Numbered from the stretch's first letter, positions 23,881-33,286 are shown. The stretch: 59,223 nucleotides of DNA from Rikenellaceae bacterium (GCA_015059805.1 SUZO01000011.1:1-59223); one strand, 5' to 3'. The notes: generated from the sequence alone by a model not told the origin. Numbers and translations: made by a program.

Positions 23881-26829
23881 ATGCAAAGTAAAGGTTTTAT
23901 CAAATTGGTTGCAATCTTGCTTGCGCTGGCGTGCGTGTACCAGCTTACCTTCTCGCTCAAGACTCGTAGCGTAGAGAAGGATGCTGTAGAGTACGCAGCA
24001 ACTTTCCCAGCAGAGGAGCAGGTTGCAATGGAGCAGTACTACCTTGATTCTATTCAGAACAAGGTTGTTTACAACATTGGTCTTGCACAGTTCACTTACA
24101 AGCAGTGCAAAGAGAAGGAGATTAACTTGGGTCTTGACCTTAAGGGCGGTATGAACGTCATGCTTGAGATTCAGGTTGAGGATGTTGTTAAGTCACTTGC
24201 TGGTCAGAGCAAGGACGATCCAGCATTTGTTGCCGCTATTGAGAAGGCAGCACAGGCTCTTAAGGAGGGTTCAGGCGACTATATCGGCACCTTCGCAGAG
24301 GCTTATGCTGAGGCAAGCAACGGCGGTAAGTTGGTTGATATCTTCCTTAGCCCAGATCGTAAGGATATTCAGCCAGGAATGTCTGATGACGAGGTAGTGA
24401 AGATTCTCCGCCAGGAGACTGAGGATGCAATCTCTGCATCATTCAACATCATCCGTAGCCGTATTGACCACTTCGGCGTTATGCAGCCAAATATCCAGCG
24501 CCTTCCAAACTCAAATCGTATCTTGGTTGAGCTTCCAGGTGTTAAGGAGCCAGAGCGTGTTCGTAAGCTGCTTCAGGGTACTGCATCGCTTGAGTTCTGG
24601 ACAACTTACAACGGCGCAGAGCTTCTTCCATCACTCCTTCGTGCTGATGCTGCAGTGAAGGCTCTCCAGTCTGAGGGCGTTGCTACTGAGAATGCTGAGG
24701 CAACTGACCTTACAGCAGAGGTTGCTGCTGCAGGTGAGGCTGCTGAGGCATCAAGCCGCTACTCTCGTGAGCAGAACCCACTTCTTGCACTCCTTAGCCC
24801 AGACTATGCTGGTGGTGCAGTTCTTGGTGCAGCTGTTGCAGCAGATGTTGCTACAATCAACAAGTACCTCGCTCTTCCAGAGGTTCGTGACTGCTTCCCA
24901 GCTGACATCGCCTTTAAGTGGGGTATCAAGGGTGAGCCTATGTTTGATAACCGCCTCTGCCTCTATGCTATTAAGGTTGAGCGTGCAGACGGTAAGGCTC
25001 CGCTTGATGGTGGCGTAATCTCTGACGCTCGTGCTACATACGCTCAGACTGGTGCTGATGCTGAGGTTTCAATGTCTATGAACTCTAACGGTATCACTGA
25101 GTGGGCTCAGCTTACAGCAGACAATATTGGCAAGTGCATTGCTATCGTTCTTGATGGTTATGTCTACTCTGCTCCTGTTGTTCGTAACAAGATTGAGGGT
25201 GGTAACTCATCTATCACTGGTAACTTTACAATCCAGGAGGCTCAGGACCTTGCAAACGTTCTTAAGTCTGGTAAGGTTCCAGCTCCAGCACGTATTATTC
25301 AGGATACTGTAGTTGGTCCATCACTTGGTCAGGAGTCTATCAACTCTGGTCTTATGTCATTTGTAATCGCGTTTATCCTCGTACTGCTCTATATGGGTCT
25401 GTTCTATAAGAGTGCAGGTTGGATGGCAGCGGTTGCTCTTGTAACCAATGTATTCCTGCTCATGGGTGTGCTTGTATCATTCGGTGCAGTGCTTACATTG
25501 CCAGGTATCGCAGGTATCGTGCTTACTATGGGTATGGCGGTGGACTCTAACGTGATTATCTTTGAGCGTATCAAGGAGGAGCTTCGTGCAGGTAAGGGTA
25601 TCTCAGCCGCTATTAAGGATGGTTTTGCTAACGCATACTCAGCAATTATTGACGGTAACCTTACTACCATTATCACTGGTATTGTTCTCTATATCTTTGG
25701 TAACGGTCCAGTACAGGGCTTCGCAACAACTCTGATTATCGGTATCATCACTTCACTCTTCTGCTCAATCTTTATCACTCGTCTGCTTATCGAGTGGATT
25801 GTTGCTCGCAAGGGTAATATCTCATTCTCACGTAGCTGGTCAGAGAATTGGCTTACAAACTTTAAGTTTGACTTTATCGGCAAGCGTAAGATGTCTTACA
25901 TCATCTCTGGTGTTGTAATCCTTATCTCTGTTGTTTCACTCTTTATTCAGGGTCTGAACCTGGGTGTTGAGTTCACTGGTGGTCGTACATTTGTTGTACG
26001 TTTTGACCAGGATGTAACTGCAGAGCAGGTACGCGCACAGCTTACCGATGCATTTGCTGACGCTGAGGATGCTGCAAACGCATCATTTGAGGTTAAGCAG
26101 TATGGTGAGAAGAACCAGATGCGTATCGTTACTCAGTACAAGCACGACGATACTTCTGAGGAGACAACTGAGGAGGTTGAGGCACTGATTTACAATGCAC
26201 TCAAGCCTCTGTATGGCTATGAGATTACTCTTGATGGATTTAGAAATACACAGGAGGATGTTAATGGTATCGTATCTGCAGATAAGATTGGTCCTGCAAT
26301 TGCAAAGGATATGACAACAGGTGCATCATTCGCAATTCTCTTCTCACTTATCGCAATCGGTCTCTACATCACCCTTCGATTCAAGAAGTGGCAGTGGGCT
26401 ACTGGTGCAACTGCAGCCCTTGTACACGATGCATTCATCGTTATCGGTCTGTTCTCACTCTGCTACGCATTTATGCCATTCAACCTTGAGATTGACCAGG
26501 CATTTATCGCTGCAATCCTTACCATCATCGGTTACTCTATTAACGATACAGTGGTAATCTTTGACCGTATCCGTGAGTACAACGTACTCTATCCAAAGCG
26601 TAACATTCGTGAGAATATCAACAATGCGCTCTGCTCAACCCTCGCTCGTACCCTCAATACATCTGGTACGACACTGGTAACACTGCTTGCAATCTTTGTT
26701 TTCGGTGGTGCTACTATCCGTGGTTTCGTATTCGCATTGCTTATTGGTATTATCGTTGGTACTTACTCATCACTCTTTATCGCAACTCCGCTTGCATACG
26801 ATATGCTTCCAGCGAAGGATAAGAAGTAG
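23881..26829 (+). CDS. secDF: Protein translocase subunit SecDF (fused SecD and SecF)
   Basis: A 982-residue inner-membrane protein that uses the proton gradient to help SecYEG export. The SecD half has an N-terminal TM (~7-25), the motif LGLDLKGGMNVMLEI (~81-95), a large periplasmic P1 region and the TM bundle from ~485, with GMAVDSNVIIFERIKEEL. The SecF half starts near residue 670 (KRKMSYIISGVVILISVVSL, LGVEFTGGRTFVV) and ends with SINDTVVIFDRIREY and FVFALLIGIIVGTYSS. Fusion of both halves is normal in Bacteroidetes. A segment ~250-310 rich in Ala/Glu is longer than in many relatives. Highly expressed codon use; monocistronic between its own promoter and terminator. Confidence 0.97.
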   Translation: MQSKGFIKLVAILLALACVYQLTFSLKTRSVEKDAVEYAATFPAEEQVAMEQYYLDSIQNKVVYNIGLAQFTYKQCKEKEINLGLDLKGGMNVMLEIQVEDVVKSLAGQSKDDPAFVAAIEKAAQALKEGSGDYIGTFAEAYAEASNGGKLVDIFLSPDRKDIQPGMSDDEVVKILRQETEDAISASFNIIRSRIDHFGVMQPNIQRLPNSNRILVELPGVKEPERVRKLLQGTASLEFWTTYNGAELLPSLLRADAAVKALQSEGVATENAEATDLTAEVAAAGEAAEASSRYSREQNPLLALLSPDYAGGAVLGAAVAADVATINKYLALPEVRDCFPADIAFKWGIKGEPMFDNRLCLYAIKVERADGKAPLDGGVISDARATYAQTGADAEVSMSMNSNGITEWAQLTADNIGKCIAIVLDGYVYSAPVVRNKIEGGNSSITGNFTIQEAQDLANVLKSGKVPAPARIIQDTVVGPSLGQESINSGLMSFVIAFILVLLYMGLFYKSAGWMAAVALVTNVFLLMGVLVSFGAVLTLPGIAGIVLTMGMAVDSNVIIFERIKEELRAGKGISAAIKDGFANAYSAIIDGNLTTIITGIVLYIFGNGPVQGFATTLIIGIITSLFCSIFITRLLIEWIVARKGNISFSRSWSENWLTNFKFDFIGKRKMSYIISGVVILISVVSLFIQGLNLGVEFTGGRTFVVRFDQDVTAEQVRAQLTDAFADAEDAANASFEVKQYGEKNQMRIVTQYKHDDTSEETTEEVEALIYNALKPLYGYEITLDGFRNTQEDVNGIVSADKIGPAIAKDMTTGASFAILFSLIAIGLYITLRFKKWQWATGATAALVHDAFIVIGLFSLCYAFMPFNLEIDQAFIAAILTIIGYSINDTVVIFDRIREYNVLYPKRNIRENINNALCSTLARTLNTSGTTLVTLLAIFVFGGATIRGFVFALLIGIIVGTYSSLFIATPLAYDMLPAKDKK

Positions 26830-26850
26830 TAGATAGACCAAACTATGACA

Positions 26851-26909
26851 AGGGGGGGTGCATTTAGCACTCCCTTTTTTTGTTAAATCAATAAAAATCC
26901 ATAACTTTG
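26851..26909 (+). promoter_or_regulatory. secDF terminator and promoter of the second small-protein/GLUG pair
   Basis: GGGGTGC-N-GCACTCCC with a T-run (26851-26881) is an intrinsic terminator. The last T residues with the next G form the -33 TTG (26880-26882), and TAACTTTG (26902-26909) lies exactly 19 nt on, so terminator and promoter overlap. Confidence 0.8.
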
Positions 26910-26937
26910 AGTCAAAATAACCTAAAATCTTATACCT

Positions 26938-27069
26938 ATGGTGCATAAAAATCGTATCGGAGCATATACAGCTCCAAAGTTAAAAGACCTTAAGGTCTAT
27001 GTAGAGCAGGGATTCGCAATCTCTGATAGTTTTGAACAGCCAGAATTTGGCGGGGAGGATAACCTATAA
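26938..27069 (+). CDS. Small protein of 43 residues with GFAIS motif (family 2)
   Basis: The ATG is the first after the promoter; the stop is 12 nt before the lipoprotein gene. The product MVHKNRIGAYTAPKLKDLKV, then YVEQGFAIS, then an acidic tail (PEFGGEDNL), shares Y-x-x-P-x-L-K-D, V-E-x-GFAIS and the acidic end with the protein at 7407. Both genes lead a GLUG lipoprotein operon. No signal peptide or TM is present. Two divergent copies in the same context argue for a real, selected gene. Function unknown. Confidence 0.65.
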   Translation: MVHKNRIGAYTAPKLKDLKVYVEQGFAISDSFEQPEFGGEDNL

Positions 27070-27081
27070 AATGTTACGGCT

Positions 27082-30000
27082 ATGAAGAGATTGTATATTA
27101 TTATTGTGGCTATTGCTGCAATTTTGGGACTAAATTCTTGTAATAAGGATGTTATTGAGGAGAACAATCTTGCCTCTAAGCAGTTGAACTTCTATGTTGA
27201 TTTGGACGAGGATACTCGTATTCTCTTTGCTGATGGACGCTATGCTTGGCAGGGTAATGGTGAGGAGGTTTTGGGTGTTTACATCGCCTCTACACTACCG
27301 ACTGTAAATGCCGAGGCTGTTGTGGCTCTGCAGGATGGTCGCGGTTTTTGCTCAACTACTACAAAGGACTTTGTGGCGGGCGATAAGATGTATGTCTACT
27401 TCCCACATAGTGGTGCTAATGATGCTAAGAGCATTTCGGATGTTGTGCTGACCATTCCTCAGGCACAGAGTCAAACAGAGGCGGCAGTTTTCAATGTAAC
27501 CAATATGCCAATGATTGGCTACCCTGTAGCTTTGGGTAACGAGCTTGCTGCATCGGTAACTATGCGCCCTATGGCATCGCTGTTGCAGGCAAAGGTCTAT
27601 GCAACGGGTGCTTATGCAGGTGAGAAGGTGCTCTCTGTTGGCTATAAGACTACTGGCGTTGTTGCAGGTGAGTTCACTGCTGACCTTGCAAATGGTGGCG
27701 CTGATAGTGGCTTGACCCTCACTGGTGGCGACTGTGGTAGCGTAACTACTACTCTGGGTACTCCGTATGCTGTTGGCGCAGTTAAGGCTGATGCAAAGGC
27801 TATCTATATGGTGCTTGCTCCGGGCAACTATCAGGGAACAGTTGAGGTTACAACCGACAAGGCTATCTATACCTATACTTATAATAAGCAGGTGGCTCGT
27901 AATACCTATTACGACCTCTATATTGACCTCAATAATGCTGCTTCTCGCCGTGAGATTGCTGGCGAGTGGGGTGGCGGTGATGGCTCGGCTGCAAATCCAT
28001 ATCTGATTAGCACAGCGGCTGACTTGCAGATGCTCACTATACGAGTTGGTGATGCAACTGCACCATATGCTGATAAGCACTACCGTCAGGTGGCAAATAT
28101 TGATGTGTCTGGCGTGGAAGTCGGTCCTATCGGTGTCTATATGTATGATGAATCATCTGCACTTAATAGCGCAGCGCTGCCATTTAAGGGTGTTTATGAT
28201 GGTGGCAACTACACTATTTCGGGTCTTACTATTAACAATACATCCGCTGCGGCGTATGGTCTATTTGGTTATACAGAGGGTGCAACGCTGAAGAATATCA
28301 ATATTAAGGATAGTAATATTACCTCTTCATACATTAACGTTGGTGCGCTTGTGGGTGTGGCATTTAATACAACATTTGAGAATATCAATGTAGATGCTAC
28401 TGTAAATGGTACTGCAGCCGTGAAGTTCATTGAGCCTGCGGATAGTAAGGACTATGTAGGTAGTAATGTAGGTGGTGTGGCAGGTTATGTTAATGGCTGT
28501 ACAATGGATGGCGTAACATTTAGCGGTGCTGCAAAATCAACTTCTCAGCTTTGTGGTGGTATTGTGGCATATGCAGCTGGTACAAAGTTTAATAAGTGTA
28601 CACTTGCCAAGGGAGCTACTGTTGATGCTGGTAGCCACTTCTGTGGAGGTATTGCTGGTCGTGCAAGATTTGTTACAACATTTGACTACTGCGTTGTGGA
28701 TGGTTGCGTATCTAACTTTACAGATAACTATACCGGTGGTATCACATCTCACCTCACATCTGGATATGCAAAGAACTGCCTTGTTTCACAGTTGGCTTGT
28801 ATCTCTTCTCGTGGAGACCATACAGGTGGTATTGTGGGCGCTTTGCAGCCATTTGAGACTCTTAATGCAGAGGGTACTAACGCTACTGCACACGTTATTG
28901 ACTGTATCAACTACGCATTTATCCCAGGTGAGGATAACGTCGGTGGTATTGTCGGTTATCAGGGTAATAGTACTGCTGATCGCGCTTGTAATGTTATTAA
29001 CTGCGTATCTTATGGCGATGTTCATAGCTATGTAACTTGTGCTGGTGGTATTGTTGGTGTTATCTCAAGCTATGGCACGGCTAATATTATCAACTGTAAG
29101 AGTTATGGAAATGTTACCTGCTCGCAGTATAGTGTCGGCGGTATTGTCGGCTCTGCTACTGTAAAGGTTGAGACTACTATTGACAACTGTATTGCATACG
29201 GAAATCTGGTAGGTCAGCACTCTGTTGGAGGTATTGCGGGCTATCTCAAGGTAAACGATGCAGCTTGCATGTTTAATATTATCAACTCTGTCTATGCAGG
29301 TCGTCGCATTGAGGCTCGTGGTAATAATGGAGCAAATGGTTATACCCTTGCAGCAGGTATTGCGGGTTGGGCACAGGTAACAGCAGGAACACTAAACATT
29401 CTTAACTGCGCATCTCGCGTTGAGGAGATTCACACTCCAAGTACCGCTGCAGGTTATGCCTCTAAGAATAACGCTATGGCGGGTATTATCGGTTTCCAGA
29501 ACGGTAGCCCAGTGGCAGCGACAATTCACGGTGTATATTCGACTATCAAGTGGAGCGGCTTCCATACTGACGGCATTAGCTACGATACTTACTCAAATCC
29601 ATCTACACTGGCTGCAGGTATCGGCTCTAGAATCTACCACGCAAGTGTAGACTACGCTTACTATGATGAGTCGGCGCGTAGCTTTAATCCAGCTGCAGCA
29701 AATAACAAACCAGTACAGGGCGAGCATATTGCAGCTATCACTACAACAGACGAGCTGCTGACAAATATGAATGCCGCTGTTGCAGCATATAGCGGTAGCT
29801 GTAGCTATCCGCTCAAGAGTTGGGTTAAGGATGCTGATGGTTATCCTGTAATTGAGGGTATGGCGACAAATCTTGCAACTCCATCAACTCAGAAGCGTAT
29901 TAGCGTTATTGGCGATAGTATCTCTACATTTAGAGGTATTGTGCCTCTCGGCTATGGATGTCACTATCCAACTGCTGATGGCGATTTGACCTCTATGTCT

Positions 30001-30642
30001 CAGACCTATTGGTGGATTTTGGCAAATGAGCTGATGCTTGATGCTACTATTGAGCGTAATATCTCATATTCAGGTACTTGTGTGGCAAACTCTTCATCAC
30101 AGGCAGAGACATACTACGCAAAGCGATTTATTGATAATCAGGGTGTTGGCGAGGCAGATATCGTTATTATCCACGGTGGAACAAACGACTGGAGTAAGAA
30201 CCACGCACCTCTCTATGGCTCTGTGGAACTCAAGGCAACCGCAGGTCCAAGTGATGCCGACCTGAAGCCATATTTTGATGCTGCCGATGCAGCTACTACT
30301 CGTGCTGAGGTTGAGGCTCTGAATGATAAGACCTTCTGCGAGGCTTATATCAAACTTATCGAGCTGATTTTAGAGCGTAGAGCAGATACAAAGATTGTAT
30401 GTATCGTGGGCGACTATACTGGCGTCGGTGTTCAGCAGGCAATCCATAAGATTGCAGCTCACTATGGCGACAATGCAAAGGTTGTTGACCTGCTCGCTGT
30501 AAATGGCTTCAACGACCAGGTTTATATGCCAAAGCACGACTATAACCCAGAGACTGGCAGGGGTTGCCACCCATCTGCAAAGGCTATGGTCTTTATGGCT
30601 AATAAGATCTACGACGACCTTGGCGCTTGGCTTGAGGAGTAA
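27082..30642 (+). CDS. Surface lipoprotein: fimbrillin-like domain, GLUG repeats and C-terminal SGNH hydrolase
   Basis: 1186 residues with lipobox LNSC (Cys20). Residues ~30-300 are fimbrillin-like (LNFYVDLDEDTRILFADGRY; YVYFPHSG). Residues ~310-900 carry GLUG repeats (GGVAGYVNGCTMDGV, GGIVGYQGN, VGGIAGYL). The last ~250 residues are an SGNH/GDSL hydrolase: GDSIS (block I Ser, ~943-947), GGTND (block III, ~1031-1035) and GCHPS with the catalytic His near the end. The enzyme likely removes an acyl or acetyl group from a glycan or lipid at the cell surface; the substrate is unknown. The N-terminal half parallels the lipoprotein at 7568, and the preceding small protein makes these two loci paralogous cassettes, but the hydrolase is present only here. 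Confidence 0.82.
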   Translation: MKRLYIIIVAIAAILGLNSCNKDVIEENNLASKQLNFYVDLDEDTRILFADGRYAWQGNGEEVLGVYIASTLPTVNAEAVVALQDGRGFCSTTTKDFVAGDKMYVYFPHSGANDAKSISDVVLTIPQAQSQTEAAVFNVTNMPMIGYPVALGNELAASVTMRPMASLLQAKVYATGAYAGEKVLSVGYKTTGVVAGEFTADLANGGADSGLTLTGGDCGSVTTTLGTPYAVGAVKADAKAIYMVLAPGNYQGTVEVTTDKAIYTYTYNKQVARNTYYDLYIDLNNAASRREIAGEWGGGDGSAANPYLISTAADLQMLTIRVGDATAPYADKHYRQVANIDVSGVEVGPIGVYMYDESSALNSAALPFKGVYDGGNYTISGLTINNTSAAAYGLFGYTEGATLKNINIKDSNITSSYINVGALVGVAFNTTFENINVDATVNGTAAVKFIEPADSKDYVGSNVGGVAGYVNGCTMDGVTFSGAAKSTSQLCGGIVAYAAGTKFNKCTLAKGATVDAGSHFCGGIAGRARFVTTFDYCVVDGCVSNFTDNYTGGITSHLTSGYAKNCLVSQLACISSRGDHTGGIVGALQPFETLNAEGTNATAHVIDCINYAFIPGEDNVGGIVGYQGNSTADRACNVINCVSYGDVHSYVTCAGGIVGVISSYGTANIINCKSYGNVTCSQYSVGGIVGSATVKVETTIDNCIAYGNLVGQHSVGGIAGYLKVNDAACMFNIINSVYAGRRIEARGNNGANGYTLAAGIAGWAQVTAGTLNILNCASRVEEIHTPSTAAGYASKNNAMAGIIGFQNGSPVAATIHGVYSTIKWSGFHTDGISYDTYSNPSTLAAGIGSRIYHASVDYAYYDESARSFNPAAANNKPVQGEHIAAITTTDELLTNMNAAVAAYSGSCSYPLKSWVKDADGYPVIEGMATNLATPSTQKRISVIGDSISTFRGIVPLGYGCHYPTADGDLTSMSQTYWWILANELMLDATIERNISYSGTCVANSSSQAETYYAKRFIDNQGVGEADIVIIHGGTNDWSKNHAPLYGSVELKATAGPSDADLKPYFDAADAATTRAEVEALNDKTFCEAYIKLIELILERRADTKIVCIVGDYTGVGVQQAIHKIAAHYGDNAKVVDLLAVNGFNDQVYMPKHDYNPETGRGCHPSAKAMVFMANKIYDDLGAWLEE

Positions 30643-30769
30643 CCTTTTGGCTATTGGCTTTTGGCTATTAGCCATTGGCTTTTAGAATTTTAAAAATATC
30701 CACTTCGGTGGATATTTTTTTGTAGGTAGGCGGCTAATGGCTAACGGCTAATAGCCAATAGCCAAAGGT
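30643..30769. repeat. Inverted GGCTATTAGCC-type repeats flanking a UUCG terminator
   Basis: A long imperfect inverted repeat made of GGCTATTGGC/GGCTATTAGCC units (about 30644-30680 with 30732-30769) surrounds a perfect 12-bp stem with TTCG loop and T-run (AAAAATATCCAC / GTGGATATTTTT, 30692-30719), which is the terminator of the upstream lipoprotein gene. The same GGCTAATAGCC phrases follow all four nested-hairpin elements. Confidence 0.75.
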
Positions 30770-30770
30770 G

Positions 30771-30808
30771 GTAATAATTTGCTGTTTCGCAAATTATTAC
30801 TACCTTTG
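30771..30808 (+). promoter_or_regulatory. Hairpin-embedded promoter of the YbbR-coaE-folP operon
   Basis: A perfect 12-bp inverted repeat (GTAATAATTTGC / GCAAATTATTAC, 30771-30782 and 30789-30800) contains the -33 TTG at 30779-30781 and ends directly at the -7 box TACCTTTG (30801-30808), 19 nt after the TTG. The start codon is 6 nt after the box, so the mRNA is probably leaderless. Confidence 0.8.
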
Positions 30809-30813
30809 TAATT

Positions 30814-31254
30814 ATGAAACGAATTTGGGAATATATAAAGAGGGCTGGATTGCTGGCGAAAAAGTATATCTCGCCAGTGTTTATAATGCTGTTTGTGGCG
30901 GCATTTACACTGTGGTACATTGCAAAGCTTAACTACAACTATACAACAGATCTTGATGTGAAGATTCGCATTGGTAATCAGCGCTTTGAGGTCTCTTGTG
31001 TTGTTGAGGGTAAGGGTACAAACCTCTTTGGATATGTAATATCTACAAATCGCCTTAATATTCCACTCTCGGAGCTTGAGTATACCGTTATGCGCGAGGT
31101 TACGCAGATAGGCGCTGCACCAACAGACAAGGTGCGCCTGCATCTACAGCCAGAGTCGCTCAAGAATGCTATTTCGGTGCGATTGAGTGATATAAATATC
31201 CGCTCTGTAGGCTCTATTCCAGACATTGAGGCTCCAAAGGATTTTGTGCAATGA
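30814..31254 (+). CDS. YbbR-like membrane protein
   Basis: 146 residues: a basic cytosolic N-terminus, one TM helix (~20-38, VFIMLFVAAFTLWYIAKL) and a periplasmic beta-rich domain with the NRLNIPLSELEY and LHLQPESL phrases typical of YbbR-like proteins encoded next to coaE in Bacteroidetes. It is shorter than multi-repeat YbbR/CdaR proteins (only one unit). The stop overlaps the coaE start by 4 nt. The role is unknown; CdaR regulates cyclic-di-AMP synthesis in Firmicutes, which cannot be assumed here. Confidence 0.65.
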   Translation: MKRIWEYIKRAGLLAKKYISPVFIMLFVAAFTLWYIAKLNYNYTTDLDVKIRIGNQRFEVSCVVEGKGTNLFGYVISTNRLNIPLSELEYTVMREVTQIGAAPTDKVRLHLQPESLKNAISVRLSDINIRSVGSIPDIEAPKDFVQ

Positions 31255-31838
31255 TAAAGGTCGGTCTGTGCGGTACTATCGGCAGTGGAAAGAGTACCGT
31301 CTGCCGAATATTTGAGCGGTTAGGTGTCCCTGTATATATTGCCGATGATAGGGCAAAGAGCTTGATGTGTAGCGATAAGCAGCTGATGGCTCAAATTGCT
31401 GATGCATTTGGTAGTGAGTGCTATCTCAATGGCGAACTTAATCGCAAGTATCTCGCCTCACAGATTTTTGCAGATGATAGTAAACGACTGCTACTCAACT
31501 CTTTAGTCCACCCTGCTGTGTGCCGCGACTTTTGCCAGTGGGCAGATGTTCAGACTGCAGATTATGTGATTGTTGAGTCGGCAATCCTCTTTGAGTCGGG
31601 GCTTAAAAGTGTTGTAGACTACACGGTGGCTGTCGTGGTGCCTGCAGATGTTGCTATAGAGCGCGCTATGGCTCGTGATGGGGCGACAAGAGAGGCTGTG
31701 CAGGCGCGTATGGCGGTGCAGATGAGCGCAGAAGAGCTACGGTTAAGGGCAGACTTTACGATAGAGAATATCACGCTTGAGGGTGCAAAGGCTCAAGTTG
31801 AGAGTATTGATAGAGCATTAAGAGATGAAATTTCCTGA
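31251..31838 (+). CDS. coaE: Dephospho-CoA kinase
   Basis: 195 residues; the last step of coenzyme A synthesis, phosphorylating the 3'-OH of dephospho-CoA. P-loop GTIGSGKST is at residues 9-17, followed by VPVYIADDRAKSL, LVHPAV (~80-85) and VVESAILFESG, all conserved in CoaE. Normal length. ATG overlaps the YbbR stop (ATGA), and its own 3' end overlaps folP by 14 nt, so translation is coupled. Confidence 0.93.
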   Translation: MIKVGLCGTIGSGKSTVCRIFERLGVPVYIADDRAKSLMCSDKQLMAQIADAFGSECYLNGELNRKYLASQIFADDSKRLLLNSLVHPAVCRDFCQWADVQTADYVIVESAILFESGLKSVVDYTVAVVVPADVAIERAMARDGATREAVQARMAVQMSAEELRLRADFTIENITLEGAKAQVESIDRALRDEIS

Positions 31839-32661
31839 TTTCCATACTTTGCAGGTGATGGCTATCGTTAATGTTACTGACGACTCATTTTACGATAGGT
31901 CAAGAGTAATAGACTCTTTAGCCATAGAGAACCGTATAGCTCAGGCAGTGGCTGAGGGTGCGACAATTATTGATGTGGGGGGATACTCCTCGCGCCCAGG
32001 TGCTGTGGATATACCACTTGAGGTAGAGTGGGAGAGGGTTGATATGGGCGTGGGTGCTGCTCGCAGGGTGGCACCAGAGGTGGCTGTATCTGTTGATACC
32101 TTCCGCAGTGAGATTGTCCGCCGAACTGTAGAGAAGTATGGAGCTGTGATTGTGAACGACATCACTGCTGGCGAGGGGGACAATAAGATGTTTGATACGG
32201 TGGCTGAGTTAGGTCTACCTTATGTGGCGATGCACATGAGGGGTACTCCACAGACTATGCAGAGCAAGACTCAATATGGAGATATAACCCGTGAGGTGGT
32301 AAGCTCTCTTGCCACTCGTGCGGCGGAACTGGAGCGTAGGGGCGTAAAGAGAGAGAATATAATCCTTGACCCAGGTTTTGGCTTTGCAAAGAGTACAGAG
32401 CAGAACTATGAGTTGCTTTTTTCGCTCAAAGAGTTGTGCAATTTAGGATATGCAGTCCTTGTGGGGCTGTCGCGTAAGTCGATGATATACAAGCCACTGC
32501 AGACCACTCCACAGGGTGCTTTGGCGGGCACTACGGCACTAAATTGGGAGGCTCTGCGTCAGGGCGCGACTATCTTGCGAGTGCATGATGTTGAGCCTGC
32601 GGTACAGATAACAAAGATATTCAGAGAATACAGAGATGATAAAGGCTTCAGAGATTTATAA
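31825..32661 (+). CDS. folP: Dihydropteroate synthase
   Basis: 278 residues; condenses p-aminobenzoate with dihydropterin pyrophosphate in folate synthesis, the target of sulfonamides. Seen: VMAIVNVTDDSFYD (~12-25), GYSSRPGA (52-59), VSVDTF, NDITAG, DPGFGFAKSTEQN and GLSRKSMI near 213-220. The usual NVTPDSF reads NVTDDSF, an unusual substitution in the pyrophosphate-binding loop, though other motifs are intact. It overlaps coaE by 14 nt and lolD by 26 nt. Confidence 0.93.
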   Translation: MKFPDFHTLQVMAIVNVTDDSFYDRSRVIDSLAIENRIAQAVAEGATIIDVGGYSSRPGAVDIPLEVEWERVDMGVGAARRVAPEVAVSVDTFRSEIVRRTVEKYGAVIVNDITAGEGDNKMFDTVAELGLPYVAMHMRGTPQTMQSKTQYGDITREVVSSLATRAAELERRGVKRENIILDPGFGFAKSTEQNYELLFSLKELCNLGYAVLVGLSRKSMIYKPLQTTPQGALAGTTALNWEALRQGATILRVHDVEPAVQITKIFREYRDDKGFRDL

Positions 32662-33286
32662 ACGATTTGCCACTGTTGAGGCGCTTCGTGGCGTGAGCCT
32701 TGAGGTTGCACGCGGTGAGATTGTGGCGATAGTTGGTGCCAGTGGTGCTGGCAAGAGTACGTTACTGCAGATTTTGGGCACTCTGATGGCTGCCGATAGC
32801 GGTAGGGTGGAGATTGCAGGTAAGGATTGTACAGCCATGGGTGAGAGTGAGCTTGCGGCATTCCGTAACCAACATCTTGGTTTTGTGTTCCAGTTTCACC
32901 ACCTGCTGCCAGAGTTTACAGCGCTTGAGAATGTCGCCATGCCAGCACTTATAGGTGGCGCGGAGCGTAAGGAGGCTTTTGCTCGTGCTGCAGAACTGAT
33001 TGATATGGTGGGTCTTACAGATAGAGCAGCGCATAAACCAGTAGAGCTGTCGGGTGGTGAGCAGCAGAGGGTGGCAATAGCTCGTGCGCTTATCAATCGA
33101 CCATCTGTGGTGCTTGCCGATGAGCCTACGGGAAATCTTGATACAGCCTCGCGCGACCAGATACACTCATTGCTGATTGATGTTAGGCATAAGTTTAACC
33201 AGACCATTGTTATGGTTACGCACGATATGAGCCTTGCAGACTCTGTGGACCGAAAAATTGTTATGAGCGATGGAGCAATACTCTGA
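32636..33286 (+). CDS. lolD: ABC transporter ATP-binding protein, LolD-like
   Basis: 216 residues with Walker A GASGAGKST (~34-42), Q-loop near FVFQFHHLLPEF, signature LSGGEQQRVAIARAL (~139-153), Walker B VVLADEPTGNLD and the switch His in MVTHD. HLGFVFQFHHLLPEFTALENV is typical of the LolD/MacB subfamily, which powers lipoprotein release from the inner membrane. No LolC/E permease gene is nearby, so the partner is encoded elsewhere. The start at ATG 32636, inside folP, gives a full N-terminal strand. Confidence 0.85.
   Translation: MIKASEIYKRFATVEALRGVSLEVARGEIVAIVGASGAGKSTLLQILGTLMAADSGRVEIAGKDCTAMGESELAAFRNQHLGFVFQFHHLLPEFTALENVAMPALIGGAERKEAFARAAELIDMVGLTDRAAHKPVELSGGEQQRVAIARALINRPSVVLADEPTGNLDTASRDQIHSLLIDVRHKFNQTIVMVTHDMSLADSVDRKIVMSDGAIL

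Noticed and set aside
27352..28080. Long antisense ORF within the GLUG lipoprotein gene
   Set aside because: The sense frame carries continuous recognisable domains; the antisense product is rich in Ser/Ile/Cys, as expected from complementary codons.
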